A stretch of 64,000 bases of DNA from Arthrobacter sp. MA-N2 (GCF_000517125.1 NZ_KI912156.1:374290-438289), one strand, 5' to 3'; shown: positions 24,387 through 34,027, counted from the stretch's first letter. Notes: generated by a model not told the origin, from the sequence alone. A program made the numbers and translations.

Positions 24387-26693
24387 GTGAACAATCAGGA
24401 CATCCTCCATCAGTCGGGCACGCGCATCATCGAACTCGACATCGAGGGGATGACTTGCGCATCGTGCGTTGCCCGTGTGGAACGGAAACTGGGCAAGCTC
24501 GACGGCGTGGAGGCCTCCGTCAACCTCCCGCTCGAATCAGCCCAGGTAATAGTCCCGGCCGACGTCACGGACCAACAAATCGTGGACACGGTCAACGCAA
24601 CGGGCTACAAAGCCCGGATCCACGAATCGAGGCCAAACCCCCCGCTTACCGAGCCCCATGTCATGGCGGTCGACCACGCGGGACACATGGCTGGCGACCA
24701 CATGCATCACGGCCCTGCTGCGCGCCAGCTGAAACCACGGCTGATTACGGCCGCACTCCTGACCGTCCCGGTCTTCGCCATCTCGATGGTCCCGGCGTTG
24801 CAGTTCCCGCAGTGGGGCTGGGTCGCGGCCGTCCTGGCACTTCCGGTGGTGAGTTGGGCTGCTTGGCCCTTCCATCGCGCCGCCGCAATCAACGCCCGCC
24901 ATTTCGCCTCCACTATGGACACGCTCGTCTCCATTGGAGTCCTGGCCGCGTACCTCTATTCGGCGTGGCAGCTTTTCGCCGACCCCATGATCAATGAACA
25001 CCCTGGCATGGAGTCCATGGGCGGCGGGCTGTACTTCGAAGTGGCCGCAGTGGTTACTACGTTCCTGCTTCTCGGCCGCTATCTCGAGGCCAACGCCAAG
25101 GCCAAAGCCGGGGATGCCCTCAAGGCCCTCCTCGATCTGGGGGCCAAGGACGCAACGGTGCTCCGCGACGGCGTCGAGCACAAGATCCCGGCCGAACAAC
25201 TCCTGGCCGGCGACATCTTCGTGGTTCGACCCGGAGAGAAGATCGCCACCGACGGCGTCGTGACGAGCGGTGCATCTGCCATAGACGCTTCATTGGTCAC
25301 CGGCGAATCCGTTCCCGTCGAGGCCGGACCCGGCAGCCAGGTCACAGGCGCCACCATCAACACCTCGGGCCGGCTGTTGATCAGAGCCACTCGGGTCGGT
25401 TCCGACACCACACTCGCACAAATGGGACGCTTGGTGAGTCAGGCACAGACGGGCAAAGCCCCGATCGCGCGGCTTGCCGATCGCATCAGTGCCGTCTTCG
25501 TTCCGGTGGTTCTGCTCATTGCCGTTGTCACCTTCGTTTTCTGGCTCGCCCTGAGCGGGGACCTCAACGCCTCGTTCACGGCGGCCGTGGCTGTGCTCGT
25601 GATTGCCTGCCCGTGTGCGCTTGGACTCGCCACACCTGTCGGCCTCCTCACCGGAACCGGCCGTGGGGCCCAGCTCGGCATCCTCATCAAGGGTCCACAG
25701 GTACTTGAAGATACGCGCACGGTGGACGCCATCCTGCTGGACAAGACGGGCACCGTCACCAGCGGCAAGCTGGCCGTCGGGCACACGCTGGCCTTGGACG
25801 GCCGCTCCCCTGCCGACGTCCTGTCTCTCGCGGGCGCTATTGAGGCAGCATCCGAGCACCCCATCGCCCATGCCATTGCCGTTGCCGCACAGTCCGCAGT
25901 GCCCGACGCCGGCCCGCTCCCTGCCGTGAAGGACTTCAATTCAGCCCCGGGCGGCGGAGTCCGCGGGATAGTTGCGCTGAACGGAACCGGCGCTGAACGC
26001 ACTGTCGTGGTGGGCAGGACGGGCTGGTTGGAACACAACGGCATCTTCCCCGGCGACGCTCAACGCCAAGCACTGGCCACCGAGGAAACCGGTGGCGCTA
26101 CGGCCATTTGGGTTGCTGTGGACGGGAAGCCCGCAGGAATCATCACGCTACGGGACTCCATCAAAGCAAGCTCGGCCGCTGCGATCGAGAGGCTCAAGGA
26201 GCTTGGAATCCGCCCCCTGCTGCTGACCGGAGACAACGCCGCGGTGGCCGCACAAGTGGCTTCCGCCGTCGGGATTGCCCCGGAAGATGTGTTCGCCGGT
26301 GTGCTGCCGGAAGGAAAAGTGGACGCGGTCAAGAAACTCCAAGCCCAGGGCTTCACGGTGGCAATGGCCGGGGACGGGGTCAACGATGCCGCAGCTTTGG
26401 CGCAAGCCGACCTCGGGATCGCCATGGGATCGGGGACGGACGTGGCCATTGAGGCCTCGGACCTGACCGTGATGGGCAGCGATCTCGGCCAGCTGGTGCA
26501 AGCCATCGAGCTGTCCCGGAAGACGCTCAGCACCATCAAGACGAACCTGTTCTGGGCCTTTTTCTACAACGCCATCGGCATCCCGGTGGCGGCGTTGGGA
26601 TTGCTCAACCCCATGATCGCCGGCGCGGCCATGGCTGCAAGCTCGGTCCTGGTGGTCGCGAACTCGCTTCGGCTGCGGTCCTTCGCAAAGTAG
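24387..26693 (+). CDS. copA: Cu(I)-translocating P1B-type ATPase
   Basis: 768 aa. One N-terminal HMA domain has GMTCASC (Cys24, Cys27). A short His/Met-rich linker (MAGDHMHHG) follows, then eight membrane segments. The motifs are TGES in the actuator, the CPC ion-binding motif in IACPCALGLATP, DKTGTVT with the phosphorylated Asp, the HP locus (EHPIAHAI) and GDGVNDA. Copper efflux across the plasma membrane. Starts with GTG 24387 and ends the operon; a family A palindrome starts 10 nt after the stop. Confidence 0.95.
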   Translation: MNNQDILHQSGTRIIELDIEGMTCASCVARVERKLGKLDGVEASVNLPLESAQVIVPADVTDQQIVDTVNATGYKARIHESRPNPPLTEPHVMAVDHAGHMAGDHMHHGPAARQLKPRLITAALLTVPVFAISMVPALQFPQWGWVAAVLALPVVSWAAWPFHRAAAINARHFASTMDTLVSIGVLAAYLYSAWQLFADPMINEHPGMESMGGGLYFEVAAVVTTFLLLGRYLEANAKAKAGDALKALLDLGAKDATVLRDGVEHKIPAEQLLAGDIFVVRPGEKIATDGVVTSGASAIDASLVTGESVPVEAGPGSQVTGATINTSGRLLIRATRVGSDTTLAQMGRLVSQAQTGKAPIARLADRISAVFVPVVLLIAVVTFVFWLALSGDLNASFTAAVAVLVIACPCALGLATPVGLLTGTGRGAQLGILIKGPQVLEDTRTVDAILLDKTGTVTSGKLAVGHTLALDGRSPADVLSLAGAIEAASEHPIAHAIAVAAQSAVPDAGPLPAVKDFNSAPGGGVRGIVALNGTGAERTVVVGRTGWLEHNGIFPGDAQRQALATEETGGATAIWVAVDGKPAGIITLRDSIKASSAAAIERLKELGIRPLLLTGDNAAVAAQVASAVGIAPEDVFAGVLPEGKVDAVKKLQAQGFTVAMAGDGVNDAAALAQADLGIAMGSGTDVAIEASDLTVMGSDLGQLVQAIELSRKTLSTIKTNLFWAFFYNAIGIPVAALGLLNPMIAGAAMAASSVLVVANSLRLRSFAK

Positions 26694-26703
26694 CCTCTGC
26701 CTC

Positions 26704-26769
26704 CCCAACTAGCTCGCATTTGTTGTCGCTTTCGAGGCTCAAAACGACACCAAATGCGAGTCAGTTGGG
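26704..26769. repeat. intergenic palindrome, family A, copy 2
   Basis: Arms 26704-26728 and 26745-26769 form a 25-bp inverted repeat with a few mismatches and a 16-nt loop containing GAGGCTC. The arm begins CCCAACTAGCTCGCA, the same as the copy at 9814-9879. It fills nearly the whole gap between the convergent stops of copA and the DUF2277 gene, where it may act as a two-way terminator. Confidence 0.88.
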
Positions 26770-26772
26770 CGT

Positions 26773-27045
26773 CTAGGCCGTTCCGAAACGAACAGCGGAC
26801 CGCGCCTTGGCCTTGGCCGCCTCCTCGTCGCGGTTCCGAGCAGGCGCGTGGGTGACCAGGGAATCAAGCAGATGCTGGGTGATGTGCGCGATCTCGTGGA
26901 CGGCTTCGGCGAAAGCCTCCTCGTTGGCTTTGGACGGCTTTGTACTTCCACTGATCTTGCGCACGTATTGCAAGGCTGCGGCTTCCACCTCCGCCGAGGT
27001 GGCTCGTGGCTCGAAATTGTGAAGGGTGTGGATGTTGCGGCACAT
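26773..27045 (-). CDS. DUF2277 domain protein
   Basis: 90 aa. The family-specific start MCRNIHTLHNFEPRATSAEV, with the Cys at residue 2, is followed by ALQYVRKISGSTKPSKANEEAF. The function of DUF2277 is unknown. Length is typical. Converges with copA; upstream it lies next to the EamA permease on the same strand. Confidence 0.88.
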   Translation of the reverse strand: MCRNIHTLHNFEPRATSAEVEAAALQYVRKISGSTKPSKANEEAFAEAVHEIAHITQHLLDSLVTHAPARNRDEEAAKAKARSAVRFGTA

Positions 27046-27084
27046 ACCAACATGCTAGGCCAGCCTGGCCTCGGCAGGGGAGGT

Positions 27085-28116
27085 CTAGATGACACTCTCG
27101 GAAGGGACGGGCTCCACGTCGTTCGCGTGGTCAAGCTCCCGCGCCGCCCTGAAGTTTGCGGACTCAGCGGCATCACGCTTGCCGGCCCGCAGTTCATCGA
27201 GGCGTACCAGGATCACTCCGCACACAATGAGCATGCCGCCCACGAGCTGGATGGCTCCCGGCAATTCGGCCAGCAAGAGCCAAGCCCACACCACGGCGAA
27301 CAGCACTTCCGTGAGCGAGACAAATGACGCAACCTTGGACCCGAGGCTGCGGGCGGCCATGATCCCCGTGACGTAGGACAGGACCGTAGAAAGGATGACG
27401 AGACCGGCAATGGAAACCCACCACGGTGTGGTCCACGGGCCGAGGTGAACGTCTGCGTTGGCGAAAGTCATGGACAGCAGCCCGGTCCCCCCGGCGATCC
27501 AGATCAGGATTGAACCTGCCATGAGGCCCCCGGAGGCCAGCACGATGGGAGGCAATGTGTCGTTCTGCTTGGCTGTGATGAAGAAGTAGATGACCAGGCA
27601 GACGGCTGCAGCCATTCCCCACAAGACGCCGATGAAGTCCACTGTGACGGCGCCCGTGAGATCAAGCACCAGGACAAGTCCGCCAAGGGAAAGCAGCGTA
27701 CCGACGGCGGTGAGCTTCCGGGGACGGCGTCGGCTCGCAGCCCACAACCACAGGACGATCATGGTAGGCGCGAGGTATTCCAGCAGGAGAGCAACCCCCA
27801 CGGACAGCCTGGACACCGCGTTGAAATAGAAGAGCTGGCAGCCTGCAACACCAATCACGCCGAACAAGAGGATCGTGAGCCAGTTGTCCTTAAGCTGGTG
27901 CCAACGGCCACGGAGAGCGACGGAAGCGGGGATCACCAAGATAAGGGCAGCACCACTGAGCCGGATGGCAACTGCCGCGCCAGGGGTCCACCCTGTTTCC
28001 AGGAGGGACTTTGCAAATGAGCCGGACAAGCCGAAGACTGCTGAGGAAAAGAGCGCGAGCCCCAGGCCCGATGCCATGAAGCCCGCGGCGCCAGCCCGGT
28101 TTGTTGCAGCTGACAC
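27085..28116 (-). CDS. EamA/DMT family permease
   Basis: 343 aa, ten hydrophobic segments in two EamA repeats (one starting SSAVFGLSGSFAKSLLETGW, one starting LWGMAAAVCLVIYFF). Drug/metabolite-transporter family; many members export amino acids or metabolites. GTG 28116 has AGGAGG upstream. A hydrophilic tail of about 35 residues follows the last membrane helix. Divergent from the CGNR-domain gene, which may regulate it. Confidence 0.88.
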   Translation of the reverse strand: MSAATNRAGAAGFMASGLGLALFSSAVFGLSGSFAKSLLETGWTPGAAVAIRLSGAALILVIPASVALRGRWHQLKDNWLTILLFGVIGVAGCQLFYFNAVSRLSVGVALLLEYLAPTMIVLWLWAASRRRPRKLTAVGTLLSLGGLVLVLDLTGAVTVDFIGVLWGMAAAVCLVIYFFITAKQNDTLPPIVLASGGLMAGSILIWIAGGTGLLSMTFANADVHLGPWTTPWWVSIAGLVILSTVLSYVTGIMAARSLGSKVASFVSLTEVLFAVVWAWLLLAELPGAIQLVGGMLIVCGVILVRLDELRAGKRDAAESANFRAARELDHANDVEPVPSESVI

Positions 28117-28186
28117 AGCAGCCTCCTGTCAGGAGTAAAATAGGTTACGCTGCTGACAATACCCTCGCGAGATGTAAGGAGTCAAA

Positions 28187-28735
28187 GTGCTTTTTGCACC
28201 TGACACTGAAGTGGCGCTGCGCAGCGTGGTCACTTTGATCAATACGGCCGCCAACGGCACCGAATCCCTCCCCGGCGTCGCCGAGCTCCAAGCATTCCTG
28301 GACGCGGAACAATTCACGGGAGCCAGGGAGGGAACCGAATCCGAATTGCTCAGTGTGAAGGGCCTGCGTAGCCAGCTGGCTTCCCTATGGACAGCCGATG
28401 AGGACGCGGCCGCGAAGACCGTCAACCAACTCCTCGCCGACGCGCATGCACTCCCCCAACTCGTCAAGCACGATCACTGGGATTGGCACCTGCACGCCAC
28501 AACGCCTGAGGCACCCCTTGCGGAACGACTGGGCACGGAAGCCGCCATGGCACTTGTGGACGTCATCCGCAGTAAGGAAATGGACCGCTTACGGGTGTGC
28601 GCCGCGGATGATTGCGACGCCGTCGTGCTGGATTTGAGCCGCAACCGCTCCAAGCTCTACTGCGATACCGGCAACTGCGCCAATCGAACTCACGTGGCCG
28701 CGTACCGCGCCCGGAAAGCCTCAGGCAAGGAATGA
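28187..28735 (+). CDS. CGNR zinc-finger domain protein (ABATE type)
   Basis: 182 aa from GTG 28187. The N-terminal ABATE-like helical region is followed by a C-terminal zinc ribbon RVCAADDCDAVVLDLSRN, with CDTGNCANRTHVAAYR containing the CGNR-type motif (here C-A-N-R). Such proteins are presumed DNA-binding regulators. Divergently arranged with the EamA permease over a 70-bp gap, the usual arrangement for regulator and target. Confidence 0.88.
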   Translation: MLFAPDTEVALRSVVTLINTAANGTESLPGVAELQAFLDAEQFTGAREGTESELLSVKGLRSQLASLWTADEDAAAKTVNQLLADAHALPQLVKHDHWDWHLHATTPEAPLAERLGTEAAMALVDVIRSKEMDRLRVCAADDCDAVVLDLSRNRSKLYCDTGNCANRTHVAAYRARKASGKE

Positions 28736-28863
28736 ACCAACGGCCCGCGTCACGTGCGGCAAGTTTTCAGCGCGCACGACGGCGGCCTGCCGCATGTTTG
28801 GGGAGTTGGCGGGGTCACTAGTCGACTAAAAGTTGCGTGGCGTGACGCGAGCCTGACAGTGAG
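28736..28863. other. convergent intergenic region, no gene seen
   Basis: 128 bp between two convergent genes. It has a CGTCACG/CGTGACG pair about 90 nt apart and the AT-rich ACTAGTCGACTAAAAG, but no convincing terminator. Confidence 0.5.
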
Positions 28864-29223
28864 CTAGCGGGAGTCGCCGTCGGGCGCTTCGGTCTCGCTG
28901 CCCGCGACGGGGGACGGCGCCGAACCGTGGCTCTGACCCGGCTTCTTGGAACTCAGGTTGATGCCAGATCCCTTTCCAAGGTGCTCGGCGTTTTCCTTGT
29001 GGCTCATGGAAAGCATGGCGGCGAGGACAAGGCTCACAATGAATGCGATGCCTGCGCCGGTAAAGGCGAGGTCAAAGCGCGGGGTGCGGGCGCTACCGCC
29101 GGAGGCGAAAATCAGCACGGCGAAAAAGATCAGGACGCCCCAAAACGCGGAGAACATCAGCGGTCCCTTCACCGAGGTCCGCATCTTGCGCGGCTCTCTT
29201 GGTTTCTGGTCAGCCAAGGTCAT
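28864..29223 (-). CDS. hypothetical protein with two membrane segments
   Basis: 119 aa; ATG 29223 follows TGGAGGA directly. Membrane helices FSAFWGVLIFFAVLIFASGG and IAFIVSLVLAAMLSM are followed by a hydrophilic Ser/Gly/Glu-rich tail. Not recognised beyond similarity to small actinobacterial membrane proteins; the tail should face the cytoplasm if both ends are inside. Confidence 0.78.
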   Translation of the reverse strand: MTLADQKPREPRKMRTSVKGPLMFSAFWGVLIFFAVLIFASGGSARTPRFDLAFTGAGIAFIVSLVLAAMLSMSHKENAEHLGKGSGINLSSKKPGQSHGSAPSPVAGSETEAPDGDSR

Positions 29224-29296
29224 TCCTCCAATGTGGCGTGGGGTGCAGGCGCCGTGCGCGCCGTGAGATTTCTACGATGAGTAGAACGTACCATTA

Positions 29297-29851
29297 CTAG
29301 TTTACGGCCTCGGCGGAGGGGGTTCGCCCATCGTGCCGCAGGCTCAGTCCGGAAAGCACCCACAAGACTCCGGAGATGATGGCGCCACCACCGGCAACAC
29401 CCAGTAATGCGTGTGCTCCAAGACTGATGAAGAACGGCAGTGCGACGGCGGTGCCGATGCCCACCACGCCGGAAATGATCCAGTCGCGGCCAAGCACATG
29501 CCGTCCCCGCTTCCGGTACCCCTGGACCAACTCAAAGACTCCGAGCAGCAGCAGTCCTAAGAGCGCGGAAACGCCAACCCCTGTGTCAGACTGCGTCATC
29601 AAGGCACCGACCCCTGCCAAGCCAATGACGACCGCTGCGGCTGCCGGAACACTCTCAGCCAGGAACGCGGCGCCCGCGGTTGCGAGCAGGTAGACCCCGG
29701 TAGCCCAGGCCAGAACCTGGACGGATGGCGAGCCCCAGAAGACTGTCACGGCCCCGAATACCAGGGCAACACCGGCTCGGAGAAGTACGGGCTTCCAGAG
29801 GCCGTCGGCTGTTGGCGTGGATGAAGTCGCTGAAGAGGTGGGGAGAGTCAC
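29297..29851 (-). CDS. HdeD-like (DUF308) membrane protein
   Basis: 184 aa with about six short hydrophobic segments, many Gly/Ala, and a GVFELVQGYRKRGRHVLGRDWIISG loop typical of DUF308/HdeD-like repeats. The function in actinobacteria is unknown. It starts with GTG 29851, 9 nt after the MATE transporter's stop, so the two are probably co-transcribed. Confidence 0.78.
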   Translation of the reverse strand: MTLPTSSATSSTPTADGLWKPVLLRAGVALVFGAVTVFWGSPSVQVLAWATGVYLLATAGAAFLAESVPAAAAVVIGLAGVGALMTQSDTGVGVSALLGLLLLGVFELVQGYRKRGRHVLGRDWIISGVVGIGTAVALPFFISLGAHALLGVAGGGAIISGVLWVLSGLSLRHDGRTPSAEAVN

Positions 29852-29860
29852 CAGTCCAGT

Positions 29861-31204
29861 TTAGTGCGAACCCAGGACCATCCACTTGTCCGTACGCGCC
29901 CGCAGCCCCAGAGTGACTCCGCGGGCCAGCATGTAGCCCAGCGCAAACGCCGCCCATAGCCACACAAGCCCCGCCGCGCCGTCGGGCCGGGTGAGGTGGA
30001 CTGCCGCCAGAAGCGGCAGATAAACGGCAAGGTTCACGACGCCGGCAATCGCCAGGTAGCGGGCATCGCCCGCGCCGATCAGGACGCCATCCAGGACGAA
30101 AACATAACCGGCGAGAGGCTGTCCGACGGCGAGTACCCACAGTGCCACGGTGAGCGCGGACTGGACGCCGGCGTCGGACGTGAAGATAAAGCCTGCCCAC
30201 GGCGCCGCCACCGCGAGGAAAACCCCTGTCACCACGCCGAAGGCGACGCCCCAGCGGATCATCGTACGGGTCAGTTCGCGTGCCCGTGCCGGATGCGAAG
30301 CTCCCAGTTCCTTGCCGATAAGGGCCTGCGCGGCAATGGCCAAGGCATCAAGCGCGAAGGCAAGAAAGGAGAAGATGGTCATCGCAAGCTGGTGCGCGGC
30401 CAGGTTCATCTGCCCTTGGGCGGTGACCACCAGGATCGTGCCCAGGATCGCCAAGCGCAAACTGAGGGTGCGGAGCATGAGCCACGAACCCACCGTGGTC
30501 ATGGTGCGGATGCCTCGCCAATCCGGCCGGAGTGGAACGCCGTGTCGCCGGGCATTCCGTCCCACCATCACCAGATACACGGCGGCCATGGCCCATTGCG
30601 CAATGCTGGTGCCGATCGCCGAACCCGCCACGGACAGGTGCATGCCATAGACGAGGATCCAGTTCAGGCCAATGTTGACGGCGAAGCCCGCCGTTGCGAC
30701 AACCAAGGGGGTACGGGTGTCCTGCAGTCCGCGTAACACGCCGGTTCCAGCGAAGATCAGCAGCATGGCCACGAGCCCCGGCATGGACCACCGCAAATAC
30801 TCGATGGCGTATGCCCGCACGTCGCCGCCGGCCCCGAACAGCCCGAGCAACGGCTCGGCCGCTATGAAACCGGCCACCGCCAGCACGGTACCCAGCAGCA
30901 AGGCCAGCCAGACGCCGTCGCGCCCTGCTGCCAGCGCTTTGGCGAGCTTTCCGTCCCCGATGGCGCGCGCGACGGCCGGGGTGGTCGAATACGCCAGAAA
31001 GACCATAAGTCCGACGGCGGTGTACAGCAGGGTGGAGGCAAGCCCCACGCCAGCCAACTGGGGGACGCCGAGATGGCCCACGATCGCGGAGTCTGCCAAG
31101 AGGAAGAGCGGTTCGGCAATGAGTGCACCAAAAGCGGGGACGGCCAGCCGCAAGATCTCGCGGGCGTTGGAGGGTGCGGCGGGGCGGGTCACTGTTTGGG
31201 GCAC
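29861..31204 (-). CDS. MATE family efflux transporter
   Basis: 447 aa, twelve membrane segments in two MatE repeats. Family features are PAFGALIAEPLFLLADSAIVG in helix 1 and HLGVPQLAGVGLAS next to it, then GVLRGLQDTRTPL and the second-half IAAQALIGKELGA. Probably a DinF-type Na+ or H+-coupled drug/metabolite exporter. GTG 31204 is the start; GTG starts are common in this region. Confidence 0.9.
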   Translation of the reverse strand: MPQTVTRPAAPSNAREILRLAVPAFGALIAEPLFLLADSAIVGHLGVPQLAGVGLASTLLYTAVGLMVFLAYSTTPAVARAIGDGKLAKALAAGRDGVWLALLLGTVLAVAGFIAAEPLLGLFGAGGDVRAYAIEYLRWSMPGLVAMLLIFAGTGVLRGLQDTRTPLVVATAGFAVNIGLNWILVYGMHLSVAGSAIGTSIAQWAMAAVYLVMVGRNARRHGVPLRPDWRGIRTMTTVGSWLMLRTLSLRLAILGTILVVTAQGQMNLAAHQLAMTIFSFLAFALDALAIAAQALIGKELGASHPARARELTRTMIRWGVAFGVVTGVFLAVAAPWAGFIFTSDAGVQSALTVALWVLAVGQPLAGYVFVLDGVLIGAGDARYLAIAGVVNLAVYLPLLAAVHLTRPDGAAGLVWLWAAFALGYMLARGVTLGLRARTDKWMVLGSH

Positions 31205-31306
31205 TTTCCCAGCCTAACGGCGGGCACCGACAAGCAATTGTCGAAGGTGCTGGATCCGCTGGCCTCCGGGAGTCCGTTCCAGCATGTCGCCCGCTTGTCG
31301 GAACCG

Positions 31307-31347
31307 AGCGGAGGCGGGCGATCCGTCTTGGATCGCCCGCCTCCGCT
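31307..31347 (-). terminator. strong hairpin after the MFS gene
   Basis: A perfect 18-bp stem (31307-31324 with 31330-31347) and a 5-nt loop, 27 nt beyond the MFS stop at 31374. No good T-tract on the minus strand (TCTTCC occurs on the plus side), so termination may be partial. Confidence 0.65.
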
Positions 31348-31373
31348 TCTTCCATGTCGAGTGGGTTCCGGGT

Positions 31374-32756
31374 CTAGAGACCGACTTTTGTCGATGCCCT
31401 CTCTTTCTGCGTGGTGCGGCCGGGCGCGATGGAACTTGCTTCCGCCAGGGTACGGCCCCGGGTTTCGGGGGCGAGGACGACCGAGACGATGAGGCCGACG
31501 GCGGTAAGCCCGGCTGCCATGTACATGACTCCTCCGACTCCGAACTTTTCCAGTCCGATGGGAAGCAGGAACGTGCCTACCGCGGCGCCGATGCGGCTGA
31601 TCGCGGTGACGACGCCCATTGCCGTTGCGCGGATTTCGGTCGGGAAGATTTCGTTGGGGTAGGACCATTCCAGGATGTTGGGGCCCCCGGAGAACAGGGC
31701 ATAGGCGCTGAATGCGACGATTATCAGCCATGCCGGTCCCTGCGGGAGAGCACCCAGAACGGTCAGCGGGATGAGCATGAGGACGAAGGACCAGATGAGC
31801 AAGGGCCGTCGACCGACAGATTCCGTAAGCGGCAACGCGATGATGCATCCGACAAGGAAGAGGACGCTGATGATGGTTTCGCCCAGATAGCTGCTGTTGC
31901 CGCTTGAAAGTCCGAAGGCGTCCAGCATGGTCGGGCCAAAGGTGTACATCGCGAAAAGCGGGGTGACCGCTGCCAGGTAGAAGACTCCGCAGAAGACGAC
32001 CCTGCGGAGGTAGGCCCCCTTGAGCAAGACGGCAAAACCGGCCTTCTTGGCTTCTTCGCTTTCGGCGGGGACCAGATTGTGAACATCCACGTCCTGGCCA
32101 TAGACCCGTCGTGCGACAGCATGGGCTTCCTCGAAGCGGCCCTTGGAGATGAGCCAGCGGGGGGACTCCGGCGTGCCGATGCGCAGTAGCAAGATGATGA
32201 TGCCCGGCACAATCCCGCTGGCGAGCATCCACCGCCAGGACCCGTCACCGAATGCTGCGGCGAAGCCGAATCCAACCATGGTCGCCACTGCGGCGCCCAC
32301 GAACCAGAAGACAACCAATGAGCCCACCATGGCGGCACGCTTCTTGATCGGGAGCCATTCGGTCAGCAGGGCTGTGGCGATGGGGTAATCGGCACCGATG
32401 GCCACGCCGATGATGAAACGCAGTGCGATGATCTGCCACGCTTCGGTTACGAATGCGCAGAGCAGTGAAGCTACAACCAAGGCGATCAGGTCAATCGTGT
32501 ACATGAGTTGACGGCCAATGCGGTCCGTCAGCCGTCCGAAGATGAGTCCTCCGGCAAAAATTCCAATGAGCGCTGCGGCGCCCGCAAAGCTGAGTTCCGC
32601 AGTGCCGAGACCGAGCTCGGGCACCATCCCCACGAGGGCGATGCCGACGATGCTCAGCAGCCATCCGTCCAGGAACGGGCCTCCGGCGGACTGGATGAGC
32701 AGCTTCTTGTGAAAAGGCAGCAAAGGGCTGCTATCGATTACCGAATTGTTTGACAT
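31374..32756 (-). CDS. MFS transporter (sugar-porter/aromatic-acid carrier type)
   Basis: 460 aa, twelve membrane segments. Signature loops are GRLTDRIGRQLMYTIDL (TM2-3), PESPRWLISKGR after TM6 and PLTESVGRRPLL in the second half. The annotation could be a sugar porter or an aromatic acid:H+ symporter. An operator of the 33-41 kb regulon sits upstream (32898-32925), so uptake of that pathway's substrate is the most economical role. Confidence 0.87.
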   Translation of the reverse strand: MSNNSVIDSSPLLPFHKKLLIQSAGGPFLDGWLLSIVGIALVGMVPELGLGTAELSFAGAAALIGIFAGGLIFGRLTDRIGRQLMYTIDLIALVVASLLCAFVTEAWQIIALRFIIGVAIGADYPIATALLTEWLPIKKRAAMVGSLVVFWFVGAAVATMVGFGFAAAFGDGSWRWMLASGIVPGIIILLLRIGTPESPRWLISKGRFEEAHAVARRVYGQDVDVHNLVPAESEEAKKAGFAVLLKGAYLRRVVFCGVFYLAAVTPLFAMYTFGPTMLDAFGLSSGNSSYLGETIISVLFLVGCIIALPLTESVGRRPLLIWSFVLMLIPLTVLGALPQGPAWLIIVAFSAYALFSGGPNILEWSYPNEIFPTEIRATAMGVVTAISRIGAAVGTFLLPIGLEKFGVGGVMYMAAGLTAVGLIVSVVLAPETRGRTLAEASSIAPGRTTQKERASTKVGL

Positions 32757-33279
32757 CCAAACTCCATCGTGGGTGTGTCGGTTTCAAGCCGCGCATGAAC
32801 GGATTGGTTGGGTGGTAATGAGTACCAAGGATCCCGGCAAATAGTGGGACGGACAGAGGCCGCTCTTTCGATGTCCTCTTGCCCGGGATAGATTCAATGT
32901 TCGATCACAGAATACATTGTGTCAAGGCTCACACGAAAGTTTCTTAGGGAAATTAGCTGCCAGACACCCCGCGCCCATAGCGTGAGCTGGGCTTTTACCG
33001 CTTTTTTACGGGGTTTTCTCGCGTGCTCATGAAGGATGCATCGCGTCATGCTTCGCGCCGAGTGGATTTCATCGGCTCCGAAGTCTCACAAAACGTTTGA
33101 TTTAAGAAAACACTTCAACTTGCCCACGGGAGCGGCCGTGGTCGGTTGAAGAAGGATCTGGCATCGCTGTGCGGAACGAGGCCTGCTGCTCAGCACAGAT
33201 GTCGAAGACGGTGCGGCCTGCGTTGAAACACGCTCGTTCTTGGGCGCCAGCCTGCTCTCCGGAGCAGGGCGACGCAAAG
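32757..33279. other. 523-bp non-coding region between the MFS and XRE genes
   Basis: No plausible gene on either strand; the open frame at 33086-33295 (minus) has no ribosome site or coding composition. It contains the MFS promoter/operator at 32897-32925 and a small CCTGCTC/GAGCAGG hairpin at 33251-33268. Confidence 0.6.
32897..32925 (-). promoter_or_regulatory. regulon promoter/operator, copy 1 (MFS gene)
   Basis: On the minus strand TTGACA (32925-32920) is followed by a 17-bp spacer and GAACAT (32902-32897). The site contains an imperfect TGTTC-N9-ATACA inverted repeat (32898-32916). The -35 and its spacing are shared with the copies at 38246-38274 and 41296-41324; this one has the weaker right half-site. 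Confidence 0.65.
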
Positions 33280-33298
33280 GACGTGCTGTCAGCACGTC
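33280..33298 (-). terminator. hairpin after the XRE-cupin gene
   Basis: GACGTGCT (33280-33287) pairs with 33291-33298 across a 3-nt loop, 4 nt from the stop codon. On the minus strand it is followed only by CTTTG, so it is a weak or bare-hairpin terminator. Confidence 0.5.
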
Positions 33299-33301
33299 AA
33301 A

Positions 33302-33985
33302 TCAGGAATTAACCGGTTCGGAATAAGTGCACCAAACCGCTCGTGCCGAGGTCTTATCATTCTCGTTCCAGAGCCTGTGGGGGACTCTGGAGTCAAAAGC
33401 TATGGAGTCGCCTGGTCCCAGCATGAAGTCCTCGAACTCAAGCTGAACATGAAGCACGCCTTCAAGCACCAACCCGTACTCACGCCCGCTATGGCGGATG
33501 AACTCTCCCGGCTTGGAGGAGCCGCCGCCGGGGGCATAAACGATCTCCCGGAAATCGACGACTTCATGTGGCGTGGGAGTCAGGAGTTCCCAGCGGACGC
33601 CGGTGTCCAAGTCGATCTTCCGGCGTTCGGCCGACCGGGTAATGAACTTCTCTTCGCCGGGACTCTTTTCAATTCCTTCATACGTTTCCGGGGCTGTTTT
33701 GTCCTCTCCGAAGAGCGTATCCATGGACAGTGACAACTCCGATGCGATGGAGTACAGGAGGCTGATCGAAGGCGCCACCATGCCCCGCTCAACTTGAGAA
33801 ATGTGTCCGGCCGAGACGCCAAGCCTTCTGGCCAGCTCGCGCAGCGAGGTCCCCCGCTCGGTACGTGCCGAACGGATTCTGGTTCCAACAGCCAGGCGGG
33901 AGGCTTCCGTGGCGTCGCGTTCCTTGGATTCCGCCGTCGTTGCCACAGTCGGTACCTCCGCTTTTGGAATGTAAGTTGTCACCAT
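33302..33985 (-). CDS. XRE-cupin transcriptional regulator
   Basis: 227 aa. The N-terminal XRE HTH (IRSARTERGTSLRELARRLG, then VSAGHISQVERGMVAPSISL, about residues 38-85) is joined to a C-terminal cupin fold (about residues 130-220: VVDFREIVYAPGGGSSKPGE, EYGLVLEGVLHVQLE, SIAFDSRVPHRLWNE). Cupin-XRE regulators bind a small ligand in the barrel. It lies between the MFS gene and the catabolic genes and is the only regulator gene in the 31-41 kb block, so it is the candidate for the TGTTC operators. Confidence 0.9.
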   Translation of the reverse strand: MVTTYIPKAEVPTVATTAESKERDATEASRLAVGTRIRSARTERGTSLRELARRLGVSAGHISQVERGMVAPSISLLYSIASELSLSMDTLFGEDKTAPETYEGIEKSPGEEKFITRSAERRKIDLDTGVRWELLTPTPHEVVDFREIVYAPGGGSSKPGEFIRHSGREYGLVLEGVLHVQLEFEDFMLGPGDSIAFDSRVPHRLWNENDKTSARAVWCTYSEPVNS

Positions 33986-34027
33986 CCATTATGTGGTATT
34001 TGTTCGGTATTTGATGACGGCGGAAGG

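Noticed and set aside
33086..33295. 69-aa open frame in the gap upstream of the MFS gene
   Set aside because: No ribosome site, no conserved-looking sequence and overlaps hairpins at the end of the XRE gene.
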